A stretch of DNA of 64,000 nt from Anaeromassilibacillus senegalensis (GTDB lineage Bacteria > Bacillota > Clostridia > Oscillospirales > Acutalibacteraceae): contig NZ_JAFBIT010000001.1 of NCBI RefSeq assembly GCF_021531715.1, positions 1,215,941 to 1,279,940 on the forward strand, written 5' to 3'. Below, one piece after another: positions 42,240-50,311 of the stretch (position 1 is its first letter; each line of letters starts with the position of its first letter). Made by a program: the position numbers and the translations under genes. The notes beneath the pieces were generated by a model, which was not told where the DNA came from, did no database searches, and saw only the letters and a list, made by a program, of their open reading frames with translations.

Positions 42240-42827
42240 ATGGCCAACGCATTGCAATTTGAACAGTCTCCCTATTTGCTCCAGCATGCGGAGAATCCGG
42301 TTGACTGGCAGCCCTGGGGCGCGGCGGCGTTTGAGGAAGCCAAGCGGCGGGATCTGCCCGTCTTTCTGAGCATCGGCTATTCCACCTGCCACTGGTGCCA
42401 CGTCATGGCGCACGAATCCTTTGAATCGGAGGAAGTCGCGGCGGTGCTCAACCGCTTTTTCATTCCGGTCAAGGTCGACCGCGAGGAGCGCCCCGATGTG
42501 GATGCGGTCTATATGCCCCATTTTGAGAAAACGCTCTACGACAACGCGCTTCTGACACTGCTGGAAACGCTCTGGCCCACAGCCGAGCTGGTATGCACCG
42601 CCGAAAAGCTTCCGGCAGAGCTCCTCACTTTCCTGCGGGAGAAGCCGCGAACCGGCCTTTCGGTTCTGATGAAAACCGCTGAAAACCAAACGCGTCTCGC
42701 AGCGCTCGCGCCCTTTACCGCAGCATACTCGATTCCACCCGACGGCGCACGGTACTATCTCTGCTGGGGAAAAGCCTGCCTAAACCCGGTGAAAACCATC
42801 GAAGAGCTAAAAAAGCTTTTGTCCTAA
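42240..42827 (+). CDS. Shortened DUF255/YyaL-type thioredoxin-like protein
   Basis: A 195-residue protein related to the YyaL/SSP411 family, which has about 600-680 residues. Residues 8-92 are the N-terminal thioredoxin-like domain ([22 protein letters not shown] at 50-53, [14 protein letters not shown]). The text then jumps to [13 protein letters not shown] (93-105), which in full proteins comes about 150 residues later, and then to the family's C-terminal end (LAALAPFT..., [13 protein letters not shown]). The large alpha/alpha barrel is gone, apparently by two in-frame losses. The ATG at 42240 has GAGGG upstream; an ATG at 42219 overlaps the spoVAD stop. Possibly a spore-associated redox protein by context. 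Confidence 0.75.
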   Translation: MANALQFEQSPYLLQHAENPVDWQPWGAAAFEEAKRRDLPVFLSIGYSTCHWCHVMAHESFESEEVAAVLNRFFIPVKVDREERPDVDAVYMPHFEKTLYDNALLTLLETLWPTAELVCTAEKLPAELLTFLREKPRTGLSVLMKTAENQTRLAALAPFTAAYSIPPDGARYYLCWGKACLNPVKTIEELKKLLS

Positions 42828-42837
42828 CCGCATACAA

Positions 42838-42876
42838 AAAAGACCGAAGCCCGTTTTTTCCGGGTCTCGGTCTTTT
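42838..42876. terminator. Bidirectional terminator between the DUF255 and M20 genes
   Basis: AAGACCGAAGCCCG pairs with CGGGTCTCGGTCTT apart from one bulge, flanked by A and T tracts. Confidence 0.8.
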
Positions 42877-42888
42877 GGCTTATATGGT

Positions 42889-44106
42889 TTACGCGTGCTC
42901 CTCGAGCCAGCGCAGCGCGACATGGGCGTAGACCGCCGCACCGCAGGGAAGGGCGTCCTCGTCAAACGTCACCTGCGGGTGATGCTGCGGATAGCGGTGT
43001 CCCTTTTCAGGCTGACCGGCGGCAAGCGCCAGCATGACGGACGGCACGGCGTGGCTGACGTAGGCGAAGTCCTCAGAACCAGCGCTCTTTGACGCGCTGC
43101 CGCCCGCGAGCGCGGCAAGCTGCGCAGCCGTGAAGGCACGCCCCTCACCCAAAAGCGCTCGGACATACCGCTCCGCGTCCGCGCAGAGCGTTTTGTCGTT
43201 GGTGAGCGTCGGGCAGCCGCTGCCGAATGTGACCTCCGCTTTGGCGCGGAACGCACCCGCCACCCCCTGCGCGATCTCGGTCATGCGCGTCTTGAGCTGC
43301 GCGCGCGTCTCCTCGTCGTACGTGCGAATCGTGCCGCCCATCTCCGCTGCGTCGGGAATGACGTTCGACGCGCCGCCGGCATGCATCGTACCGATCGTCA
43401 GCACCGCCTGATCGCTCAGCGCGAGCTCGCGCGCCTGAATCTCCTGCAGGGCAATCAGAATGTGTGCGGCGGCGGTCAGCGGATCGATGCCGTTGTTCGG
43501 CGCGGAGCCGTGGCAGCCCTTGCCCTGCACGCGGATCGTGAAATAGTCCGCGGCGGGCGCGCTGACGCCGGGTGCGGAGACGATCACGGTGCCCGGCTCA
43601 AACGGAACATTCGCTGTAACGTGGATCATCATGGCGGCATCGACCTTCGGGTTCTCCAGCAGCCCGTTTTCGATCATGTCCTTGGATCCTTCAAAAACCT
43701 CCTCGGCAGGCTGGAACATTAGCTTCACCGTGCCGCAAATCTCCGCTTCGTGCGCTTTCAAAAGCCGCGCCGCACCGAGCAGCATCGCGGTGTGCAGGTC
43801 GTGCCCGCAGGCGTGCATTCGCCCGTTCTTCGAGGCAAACGGTACATCAGCCTGCTCGCAGATCGGCAGCGCGTCCATATCGGCGCGCAGCAGAAACACC
43901 TTGCCCGGGCGTTTGCCGCCCGCGAGTGCCACAAGGCCCGCTTTGCCGCAGGGTTCGGGCGTATAGCCCATTTCGGTCAGAGCGTCAAACACGTAGCGGC
44001 GCGTTTCCGTGAGGTCAAATTCCGTTTCCGCGTGCTCGTGCAGATAATGGCGGTCGGCGCGAATCGTTTCCGCCATCGCTTTCGCTTCTTGTAAAAGATT
44101 CGACAT
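42889..44106 (-). CDS. M20-family amidohydrolase (hippurate/IAA-amino-acid hydrolase type)
   Basis: A 405-residue M20D metallopeptidase. Metal-site segments are LLRADMDALP, HACGHDLHTAML and QPAEEVFEGS; later GKGCHGSAPNNGIDPL and AGSEDFAY are seen. These cytoplasmic enzymes cleave N-acyl amino acids such as hippurate, N-acetyl-diaminopimelate or auxin conjugates; the substrate is uncertain. AAAGGAG precedes the start. It follows the GyrI-like gene by 24 bp. Confidence 0.9.
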   Translation of the reverse strand: MSNLLQEAKAMAETIRADRHYLHEHAETEFDLTETRRYVFDALTEMGYTPEPCGKAGLVALAGGKRPGKVFLLRADMDALPICEQADVPFASKNGRMHACGHDLHTAMLLGAARLLKAHEAEICGTVKLMFQPAEEVFEGSKDMIENGLLENPKVDAAMMIHVTANVPFEPGTVIVSAPGVSAPAADYFTIRVQGKGCHGSAPNNGIDPLTAAAHILIALQEIQARELALSDQAVLTIGTMHAGGASNVIPDAAEMGGTIRTYDEETRAQLKTRMTEIAQGVAGAFRAKAEVTFGSGCPTLTNDKTLCADAERYVRALLGEGRAFTAAQLAALAGGSASKSAGSEDFAYVSHAVPSVMLALAAGQPEKGHRYPQHHPQVTFDEDALPCGAAVYAHVALRWLEEHA

Positions 44107-44130
44107 TCTGAAATTCTCCTTTCCGTTTGC

Positions 44131-44769
44131 TTATATTTTTCGGACCGGCAGCCGCAGAACGGTCCGCAGCTTTTCCAGCACGGTTTTGCGTGGGTCGCCG
44201 AGGTAAATCTCATGGTGGCGGCGCTCATCCGAGTAATCGGGCACAAAGCCGTTCTCCGTCATGAACTGCATCAGGCGCTGCAGCGTCGCTGGCTCGTCGT
44301 CGTACGGGCCGCGATGCATCACCTGCACGCACAAGCCCTCCCGCCGCCGGGTGAGGCGCGCGCCGGAAAGCGCGAGCTCCGGCTTCTTCCGGTGCAGCTT
44401 CTCCTTTGCCTGCTCGAAGACCGCTCCCGTCACGAACGACGGCTGGCGGATCATCGAAATCCACTCGAATTCCGCCTTGCGGCTGTAATCCACCGTGCCG
44501 CCGTCCGCCATGCGCCAAAGCCCCTCGAGCGGCGGCACGACGTACTCGAAGTAGCCCTCGGGCTGGCTGCCATCCATTTTGCTCATCTTGATGCCGTAGG
44601 ATAGCCCGTAGAGAATCTCCATCGCGTTTTTGTACGCGGCGGACGTGTTCGGGTCGCCCGTGCCCGCCACCTCGATGAACACCATCTCCGGCACTTCAAC
44701 CACAGACGGCTTTAGGCCCGGCATATAAAATAGTTTGTCCGTCTTTTTAAAATCCATTTTCTCTGGCAT
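44131..44769 (-). CDS. GyrI-like small-molecule-binding domain protein
   Basis: A 212-residue protein of the GyrI-like/COG4832 type, with no DNA-binding domain. Segments such as MVFIEVAGTGDPNT, EFEWISMIRQPSFV and VMHRGPYDDEPATLQRLMQF are typical. Some stand-alone members hydrolyse or bind amphipathic compounds. The function here is unknown. It has GGGGAG upstream of the ATG and is probably co-transcribed with the M20 gene. Confidence 0.8.
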   Translation of the reverse strand: MPEKMDFKKTDKLFYMPGLKPSVVEVPEMVFIEVAGTGDPNTSAAYKNAMEILYGLSYGIKMSKMDGSQPEGYFEYVVPPLEGLWRMADGGTVDYSRKAEFEWISMIRQPSFVTGAVFEQAKEKLHRKKPELALSGARLTRRREGLCVQVMHRGPYDDEPATLQRLMQFMTENGFVPDYSDERRHHEIYLGDPRKTVLEKLRTVLRLPVRKI

Positions 44770-44806
44770 ATTTTTCTCCCCTTTTTCTGCCTCGTGTAAA
44801 AACGCA

Positions 44807-44833
44807 GAAGGACAGCGAAACTCGCCGTCCTTC
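44807..44833 (-). terminator. Terminator after the Eis-like gene
   Basis: GAAGGACAGCG (44807-44817) and CGCCGTCCTTC (44823-44833) pair with one mismatch; on the minus strand it is followed by GCGTTTTTA. Confidence 0.7.
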
Positions 44834-44842
44834 CACCCGATC

Positions 44843-46081
44843 TCAGAAAAGATCCATCATATAGCACTTCTTTTTGTAGAACACCGCGTCAAACGGCGCG
44901 TCCGCACTGTGCACCCGCACGTCCGGCATCCACGGAATGTCCTCAGCACCGCGCGCGCCGCAGATCAGCGCGGAGAACGCATTGATGGGCATGGAGATAT
45001 CCGCGGGTTCTTCCGTTTTTCCCACAAGATTCGGTGTGCCCGGTGCAAAAGTCAGCTTCCACACGCCGCTGTTTTCCGGCAGAATCGCATCCGTAATCTC
45101 GATTTTCACACTGCCCGCACCGCGGCACCGGCAGTTTTGCAGCACACGCGCGGCATTCACGACGCGGAGCATGCCGTTTGTGAACGCGCGGCATGCGGCG
45201 CTGTTGTTCTCGCCGACGAGAGAAATCAGCGAAATGTCGCCCGGCACGGTAAAGCGAATCGTATCGTAATCGGACGAAAACGCCGCTTTGGCAAAGAACA
45301 GAAGCGCGTTGAGCGCCTCGGCGTCGCAGAACAGGAAGCCGTTTTCGTTCTGCGTGCCAAACTGATGGTTGCAGTCGAGCACCGTGCCGTCCGGCGTATG
45401 AATCTTATGCGTAATCATAAAGCCGCGCGGCTCGCCCGCGTCGTTGCGCCACAGATAAATATAGCGCTGCTGGTCAAACAAATTCTGCTTTTCGAGTCCC
45501 GCGTCGTATTTTTCGCGGATCGCGGACAGATTGCAGTTTGCAAAGCACTTCTGATACACCTCGAGCAGGGGTGTCATGTCGTCGCCCGGGAAAATCTGTT
45601 CCATCTGGCCGCCGACGTCGCGCGGGCGCATATCGGCAAACGGGATCGTCCACTCGTACGCCTCTGCCCCCACCTCAAAGCCGAACTTACGGTAAAACTG
45701 CGTACTGAACGGATACAGGAACGAAAACGTGAAATCCTGCTCGTACATATCGCGCAGAGATGCTGTGATACACGAACGAATCGCACCGCTGCGGCGATAC
45801 GGCGGCAGCGTGGAGACGCCGCCCACTCCGCCGAGCAGATACTCCCCGCCGTCGAAGCGGCAGGGGTACCGGCGGCTGTTGACGCACGCGAACAGCAGCT
45901 TTTCGTCGTCCGTAAACGCGCCGAAGCAGCGGTTCCGCGCCTGCTGATAAAGCTCCTCCGACGTTTTCTCGCGCGCCGCCTCTTCTTTTGCCTTCTCCAA
46001 ATTGTAGTTGCCCTCAAAAGCCGTGGCCATCACGAGGTCGGATCGCCAGCTTTCCTCCGGGCGCAGCATTCTTATAATCAT
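44843..46081 (-). CDS. Eis-like GNAT N-acetyltransferase with sterol-carrier-like C-terminus
   Basis: A 412-residue protein of the Eis family: two GNAT domains and a C-terminal SCP2-like domain. The acetyl-CoA site reads GGVGGVSTLPPYRRSGAI (about residues 83-100). Enhanced-intracellular-survival proteins of mycobacteria acetylate aminoglycosides and proteins; the clostridial substrates are unknown. It is the last gene of the cimA-murE-pepC-murF run, 20 bp after murF, and is followed by a terminator. Confidence 0.88.
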   Translation of the reverse strand: MIIRMLRPEESWRSDLVMATAFEGNYNLEKAKEEAAREKTSEELYQQARNRCFGAFTDDEKLLFACVNSRRYPCRFDGGEYLLGGVGGVSTLPPYRRSGAIRSCITASLRDMYEQDFTFSFLYPFSTQFYRKFGFEVGAEAYEWTIPFADMRPRDVGGQMEQIFPGDDMTPLLEVYQKCFANCNLSAIREKYDAGLEKQNLFDQQRYIYLWRNDAGEPRGFMITHKIHTPDGTVLDCNHQFGTQNENGFLFCDAEALNALLFFAKAAFSSDYDTIRFTVPGDISLISLVGENNSAACRAFTNGMLRVVNAARVLQNCRCRGAGSVKIEITDAILPENSGVWKLTFAPGTPNLVGKTEEPADISMPINAFSALICGARGAEDIPWMPDVRVHSADAPFDAVFYKKKCYMMDLF

Positions 46082-46101
46082 ACAACTTCTCCGTTTCTGT
46101 T

Positions 46102-47451
46102 TTATTTCGAAAGCGCGCGGATGATTTCATCGGTATGCATACCGCGCGAGCCCTTGCAGAGCACCGCGTCGCCCGGCTGTACATGTGCCTTCAGAAATGC
46201 TGCGGCTTCCGCATTTGCCGCAAACCACGCGCTGTTCTGCGCGTCGCCAAAGCCCTCGACGATGTGCTTGGAAAGCGGGCCGACGCCGATCACAAAATCC
46301 ACGCCGTTTGCCGCCGCGAACGCACCCGTCTCGAAATGGCCGCGCACGGCGTAATCGCCAAGCTCGAGCATATCCGCGAGCACCGCGTATTTTTTGCCGG
46401 TGCAGCGCATGTCTGCGAGAATCTTCAGCGAGGCGCGCATGGAATCGGGACTTGCGTTGTATGTGTCGTCAATCAGCGTCACACCGTTTGCCTCCAGAAT
46501 CTGCTGGCGCATCGCGGGCGGCTCATATTGTGCGATGGCACGCACGGCGTCCGCTTCCTCGACGCCGACCGTTTCTGCCACGGCGAGCGCCGCCAAAGCG
46601 TTGCGCACATTGTGCTCACCCGCCGCCGGAACGTACATGGGCGTCCTTTTTCCCTTATGCTCACAGACAAACCGCGTGCCATACACATCGGCGTCCAGCT
46701 CCACCGCGCGCCAGTCGCACGCTTCGCCGAGGCCGAACCGCGCGATTTTCTTTTCCGGCGTGCTTTCAAGCGTTGAGAGCAGATCGTCGTCGCCGTTGAC
46801 AAACACGGTACCGCCCGCAGGCAGATAGTCTGCAATCTTGAATTTCTCCGCGAGAATATTCTCGCGCGTTTTCATAAACTCGATGTGCGACACGCCGATG
46901 TTCGTCATGACTGCGAGCGTCGGCTTTGCGACCCGTGCGATGCGCGCCATCTCGCCGGGCATGCTCACGCCCATCTCGACGACGGCGGCTTCATCCTCCG
47001 GCTCGATACGCAGAACGGTCATCGGCAAACCGATCTGGCTGTTCGCGTTGCCGGCGGTTTTCATCGTGCGCAGACCGGCGGAAACCGCCAGCGCAACCAT
47101 TTCCTTTGTCGTTGTCTTGCCGACGCTGCCCGTGATGCCGATCACCGGAATCGTAAACTGCTCGCGGTAGCGCTCTGCGACTTTTTGCAGCGCCGCGCGG
47201 GAATTTTCCACGTAGACGACCGGACCGGCAGGGTTTTCGAGCGGCTCCTCGGAGAAGGTCGCCGCCGCACCCGCCGCGAAAACCTGCGGGATGAAACGGT
47301 GCGCATCCGTATTTTCGCCGCGAATCGGCACGAACATCATGCCCGGTTCCGTCTTGCGGCTATCGGTGAAGAACGACGTGACAAGCGCGCTGCCGTCGCC
47401 CTCAAGCCGTCCGCCGCAGAACGCGGCAATCTCTGCTACTGTCAGTTTCAT
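46102..47451 (-). CDS. murF: UDP-N-acetylmuramoyl-tripeptide--D-alanyl-D-alanine ligase
   Basis: A 449-residue Mur ligase that adds D-Ala-D-Ala to the peptidoglycan precursor. The P-loop GITGSVGKTTTKEM is near residue 107, GNANSQIGLPMTVL is typical of MurF, and DDTYNASPDSM marks the C-terminal domain. The start at 47451 has GGAGGA upstream. It lies 14 bp after pepC. MurE is in the same run, so two successive Mur ligases are co-expressed. Confidence 0.95.
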   Translation of the reverse strand: MKLTVAEIAAFCGGRLEGDGSALVTSFFTDSRKTEPGMMFVPIRGENTDAHRFIPQVFAAGAAATFSEEPLENPAGPVVYVENSRAALQKVAERYREQFTIPVIGITGSVGKTTTKEMVALAVSAGLRTMKTAGNANSQIGLPMTVLRIEPEDEAAVVEMGVSMPGEMARIARVAKPTLAVMTNIGVSHIEFMKTRENILAEKFKIADYLPAGGTVFVNGDDDLLSTLESTPEKKIARFGLGEACDWRAVELDADVYGTRFVCEHKGKRTPMYVPAAGEHNVRNALAALAVAETVGVEEADAVRAIAQYEPPAMRQQILEANGVTLIDDTYNASPDSMRASLKILADMRCTGKKYAVLADMLELGDYAVRGHFETGAFAAANGVDFVIGVGPLSKHIVEGFGDAQNSAWFAANAEAAAFLKAHVQPGDAVLCKGSRGMHTDEIIRALSK

Positions 47452-47465
47452 GCTGTCCTCCAAGC

Positions 47466-48806
47466 TTACCGAAGCGTCGCGAGGGAGCCCATCGGATCCC
47501 ACGGCTCCAACGTAATGGGTGCCTGCTCGAAAGCCGCGCGCTGCTCCTCGGTCAGATATTTCTTGTTTACAACAACCTGATACATGTACTCGTCAAACCA
47601 CGCGTCGCTCATGATGTAGTAGCCGTTGTGTCCGGCGTCCTTGCCCCAGCTGTTCTCGACTCTCCAGCGGTTCGGACGGCCGTTTTCGTCGAGATTCACA
47701 CCTTGAAACACCATGGCGTGCGTCATCAGGCTCTGGCCGTAGTCGAGGCGCTGCGCCTTGTTCATCGTGAATTTCGTGCTGAACAGCGTTTCAAGGTCGA
47801 GCGCGTCGAGATCCATCACGCCGCTGTCACGCACGCTGCGCTTGCCGACATCACAGCCGAACCAGACCGGCTCGCCGTCCTGCATCTGCGCGATGGCCGC
47901 GTCCTTGAGCGCTTCGATCGGCAGATTCAGATACTTGACCGGGCGCCCCTCCTTGACGTTGCCGAGGAACGCGACGGTGTACGTCTTGCCGTAGGGCTTA
48001 TCGGCGGTCGGCGCGTTGATGAGGCTTATGTACTGGCTGAGATCCATATCGACGTATTTTTTGAAGAAGTCCTGCGGCGTGATGCCGAGGTCGCGCACAA
48101 AGCCGTTCGGCGTATCGGCTTCAAAATCGAACGTGACCGGCGGCTTGCCGAGGGCGATGCAGAGCATGTTGTAGATTGTGCGCAGCATCTCATCCTTCTG
48201 CGCGCGCAGCGCTTCCATCGGCGCGCCCGCCTGATGCGCGGTGCGCAGCGTGCATGCAAACTCGCGGAGCTTCTCGGTGAGATAGCCGACGAGTTCGCGT
48301 GTGGAGGAGGAAGCGACCGTCTCCGGCATGATCTCCTTCGGCACAACGCCGTACTTCTCCACGAGGTTGACGAACATATCCCACTGCCCGCCGTCTCCGA
48401 GCGGAGAGGACAGCAGGTATGCGATCAGCCGTCCGTTTGTCGGCTCGTCGAGCGTCTCGAGGATGCTCTCGAGGAAGTAATTGCTCTTTTCGAGCTTGTC
48501 GTAAAACAGCGTATAATTCTGGGAAAGCTCAAAGGTCTTGAGCCCGAGCTTCTTCATAACGCGGAAGCGCATCGTATTGAGCGCCGCAAACATCCAGCAG
48601 CGGCCGCTCTGCTTCTGGTTTGTGATCTCGCCCTGCTCCAGCGAAATGTTGAACGTGTGGCGCATTTCGCGTGCGCTCTCTGCACGAACTGCGGCATTGT
48701 TTACACCGTTCTTCGTCGCCGCGTTCATCGCGACGCGGTTGGCGCGGTCGCTGTCAAACGCCTTTTCAAAGACGGAAAGCGTCTCCCGTGTGATTTCCCT
48801 ATTCAT
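47466..48806 (-). CDS. pepC: Aminopeptidase C (bleomycin-hydrolase family)
   Basis: A 446-residue C1B cysteine peptidase. The triad is Cys70 (QKQSGRCWMFA), a His in SLMTHAMVF and Asn in VENSWG. It trims amino acids from peptides in the cytoplasm as a hexamer. It sits between murE and murF, an unusual insertion into what is usually an uninterrupted murE-murF pair. The spacing is 26 bp to murE and 14 bp to murF. Confidence 0.94.
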   Translation of the reverse strand: MNREITRETLSVFEKAFDSDRANRVAMNAATKNGVNNAAVRAESAREMRHTFNISLEQGEITNQKQSGRCWMFAALNTMRFRVMKKLGLKTFELSQNYTLFYDKLEKSNYFLESILETLDEPTNGRLIAYLLSSPLGDGGQWDMFVNLVEKYGVVPKEIMPETVASSSTRELVGYLTEKLREFACTLRTAHQAGAPMEALRAQKDEMLRTIYNMLCIALGKPPVTFDFEADTPNGFVRDLGITPQDFFKKYVDMDLSQYISLINAPTADKPYGKTYTVAFLGNVKEGRPVKYLNLPIEALKDAAIAQMQDGEPVWFGCDVGKRSVRDSGVMDLDALDLETLFSTKFTMNKAQRLDYGQSLMTHAMVFQGVNLDENGRPNRWRVENSWGKDAGHNGYYIMSDAWFDEYMYQVVVNKKYLTEEQRAAFEQAPITLEPWDPMGSLATLR

Positions 48807-48832
48807 TGTACAACACCCTTTCCAAATGCTAT

Positions 48833-50287
48833 TTATTTCTTCAGGCTGTCCAGAATCTCCCGAATCACGACACGCTCGTCAAACGGGTATTTCTTGCCTT
48901 CGATCTCCTGGTAATCCTCGTGTCCCTTGCCCGCAAGCACGATGATGTCGCCGGGCTGGGCGTTTTCGATGCACCAGCGAATCGCCTCGCGGCGGTCGGG
49001 GATCTCGATGTATTTTCCGTCGGTCTTATGCATGCCGACCTTGATGTCCTCGATGATGTCGAGCACGTTTTCATAGCGCGAATTGTCCGCCGTGATGACC
49101 GAAAGATCCGCAAGCCGGCCGCTGACCTCGCCCATCTCATAACGGCGCACCTTCGGGCGGTTGCCGCCCGCGCCGAACATGCAGACAAGGCGCTTCGGGT
49201 TGTATGCGCGCAGTGTCGTCAGGATGCTCTCCATGCTGACGGCGTTGTGGGCGTAGTCGATGAGCAGTGTGAAATCGCCGGGCATTTCAACCGGCTCCAC
49301 GCGCCCCTTGACCTTGACGGCGCGCAGGCCCGCCTGCATCGCCTCCACCGGGATATCCAGCACGCTGCACGCGGTGATCGCGCAGAGCGCGTTGTAGACG
49401 TTGAATTTGCCGGGAATCGCGACATCCGCCGTAAAGTTCAATTTCCCGGAGACAGAGAACCGGACGCCGAGGAAGCCGGGCGTCGTGATCAGCTCGTCGC
49501 CGTGCGCGACCATATCTGCCGCCTCGTCATAGCCGTACGTCACGAGCGCGCAGGTATGTTCCCGCACAATGCCCTGCCAGTTCGGGTCGTCGATATTGAT
49601 GATGCCGGTGCGGCACATGCGGAACAACAGACTCTTGCACGCCATGTATTCCGCCATGTCCTTGTGCTCCGCGCCGCCGATGTGATCCTCGGAGAAATTC
49701 GTGAAGAGACCGAGGTCAAACGTAAAGCCCGCCACGCGGTGATCCTTGAGCCCGATGGATGAGACCTCCATCACGCAGTATTCACAGCCCGCGTCCGCCA
49801 TCTGGCGCAGGAATTTCTGCACCTGATAGTTTTCCGGCGTCGTGTTGTCGGTCTGGATCAGCGTATCGCCGTACAGCACGCCAATCGTGCCGATCACGCC
49901 AGTCTTGTGCCCCGCCGCTTCGAGAATCGCGCGCATCATGAACGCCGTCGTCGTCTTGCCCTTCGTGCCGGTAATGCCAATTACCTTGAGGTCATTCGCG
50001 GGGTGTCCGAAGAATTCTGCGCTCAGGTACGCGAGCGCGAGGCGGGTATTCTCCGTCAGAATAACGGGAACGTCCACATCCACCGGCTCCTCGGCGATAA
50101 CCGCCACAGCGCCTTTTTCCACCGCCATCGCGGCGTACTTGTGGCCGTCGGAGTTCGCGCCGCGCAGGCAGACAAACGCGCAGCCCGGCACTGTCAGGCG
50201 GGAATCGTAGACGAGGTCACAGATATCGAGATCCGGCACGTTTTCCGCGCGGTATGGGATCGCTGTCAAAAGCTGTTTCAATTTCAT
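48833..50287 (-). CDS. murE: UDP-N-acetylmuramoyl-tripeptide synthetase, MurE type
   Basis: A 484-residue Mur ligase adding the third amino acid to the peptidoglycan stem. The P-loop GITGTKGKTTTAFM is near residue 104, and EVSSIGLKDHRV and GAGGNRPKVRR are typical of MurE. The specificity loop reads TADNSRYENV, where meso-diaminopimelate enzymes have DNPR and lysine enzymes do not keep the Arg. The retained Arg favours diaminopimelate, but the Pro is replaced by Ser. The ATG at 50287 has AAAGGA 9 bases upstream; a TTG 21 bases earlier is less likely. Confidence 0.92.
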   Translation of the reverse strand: MKLKQLLTAIPYRAENVPDLDICDLVYDSRLTVPGCAFVCLRGANSDGHKYAAMAVEKGAVAVIAEEPVDVDVPVILTENTRLALAYLSAEFFGHPANDLKVIGITGTKGKTTTAFMMRAILEAAGHKTGVIGTIGVLYGDTLIQTDNTTPENYQVQKFLRQMADAGCEYCVMEVSSIGLKDHRVAGFTFDLGLFTNFSEDHIGGAEHKDMAEYMACKSLLFRMCRTGIINIDDPNWQGIVREHTCALVTYGYDEAADMVAHGDELITTPGFLGVRFSVSGKLNFTADVAIPGKFNVYNALCAITACSVLDIPVEAMQAGLRAVKVKGRVEPVEMPGDFTLLIDYAHNAVSMESILTTLRAYNPKRLVCMFGAGGNRPKVRRYEMGEVSGRLADLSVITADNSRYENVLDIIEDIKVGMHKTDGKYIEIPDRREAIRWCIENAQPGDIIVLAGKGHEDYQEIEGKKYPFDERVVIREILDSLKK

Positions 50288-50311
50288 ATGCGTCAGTCCT
50301 TTGTTCAAAAT

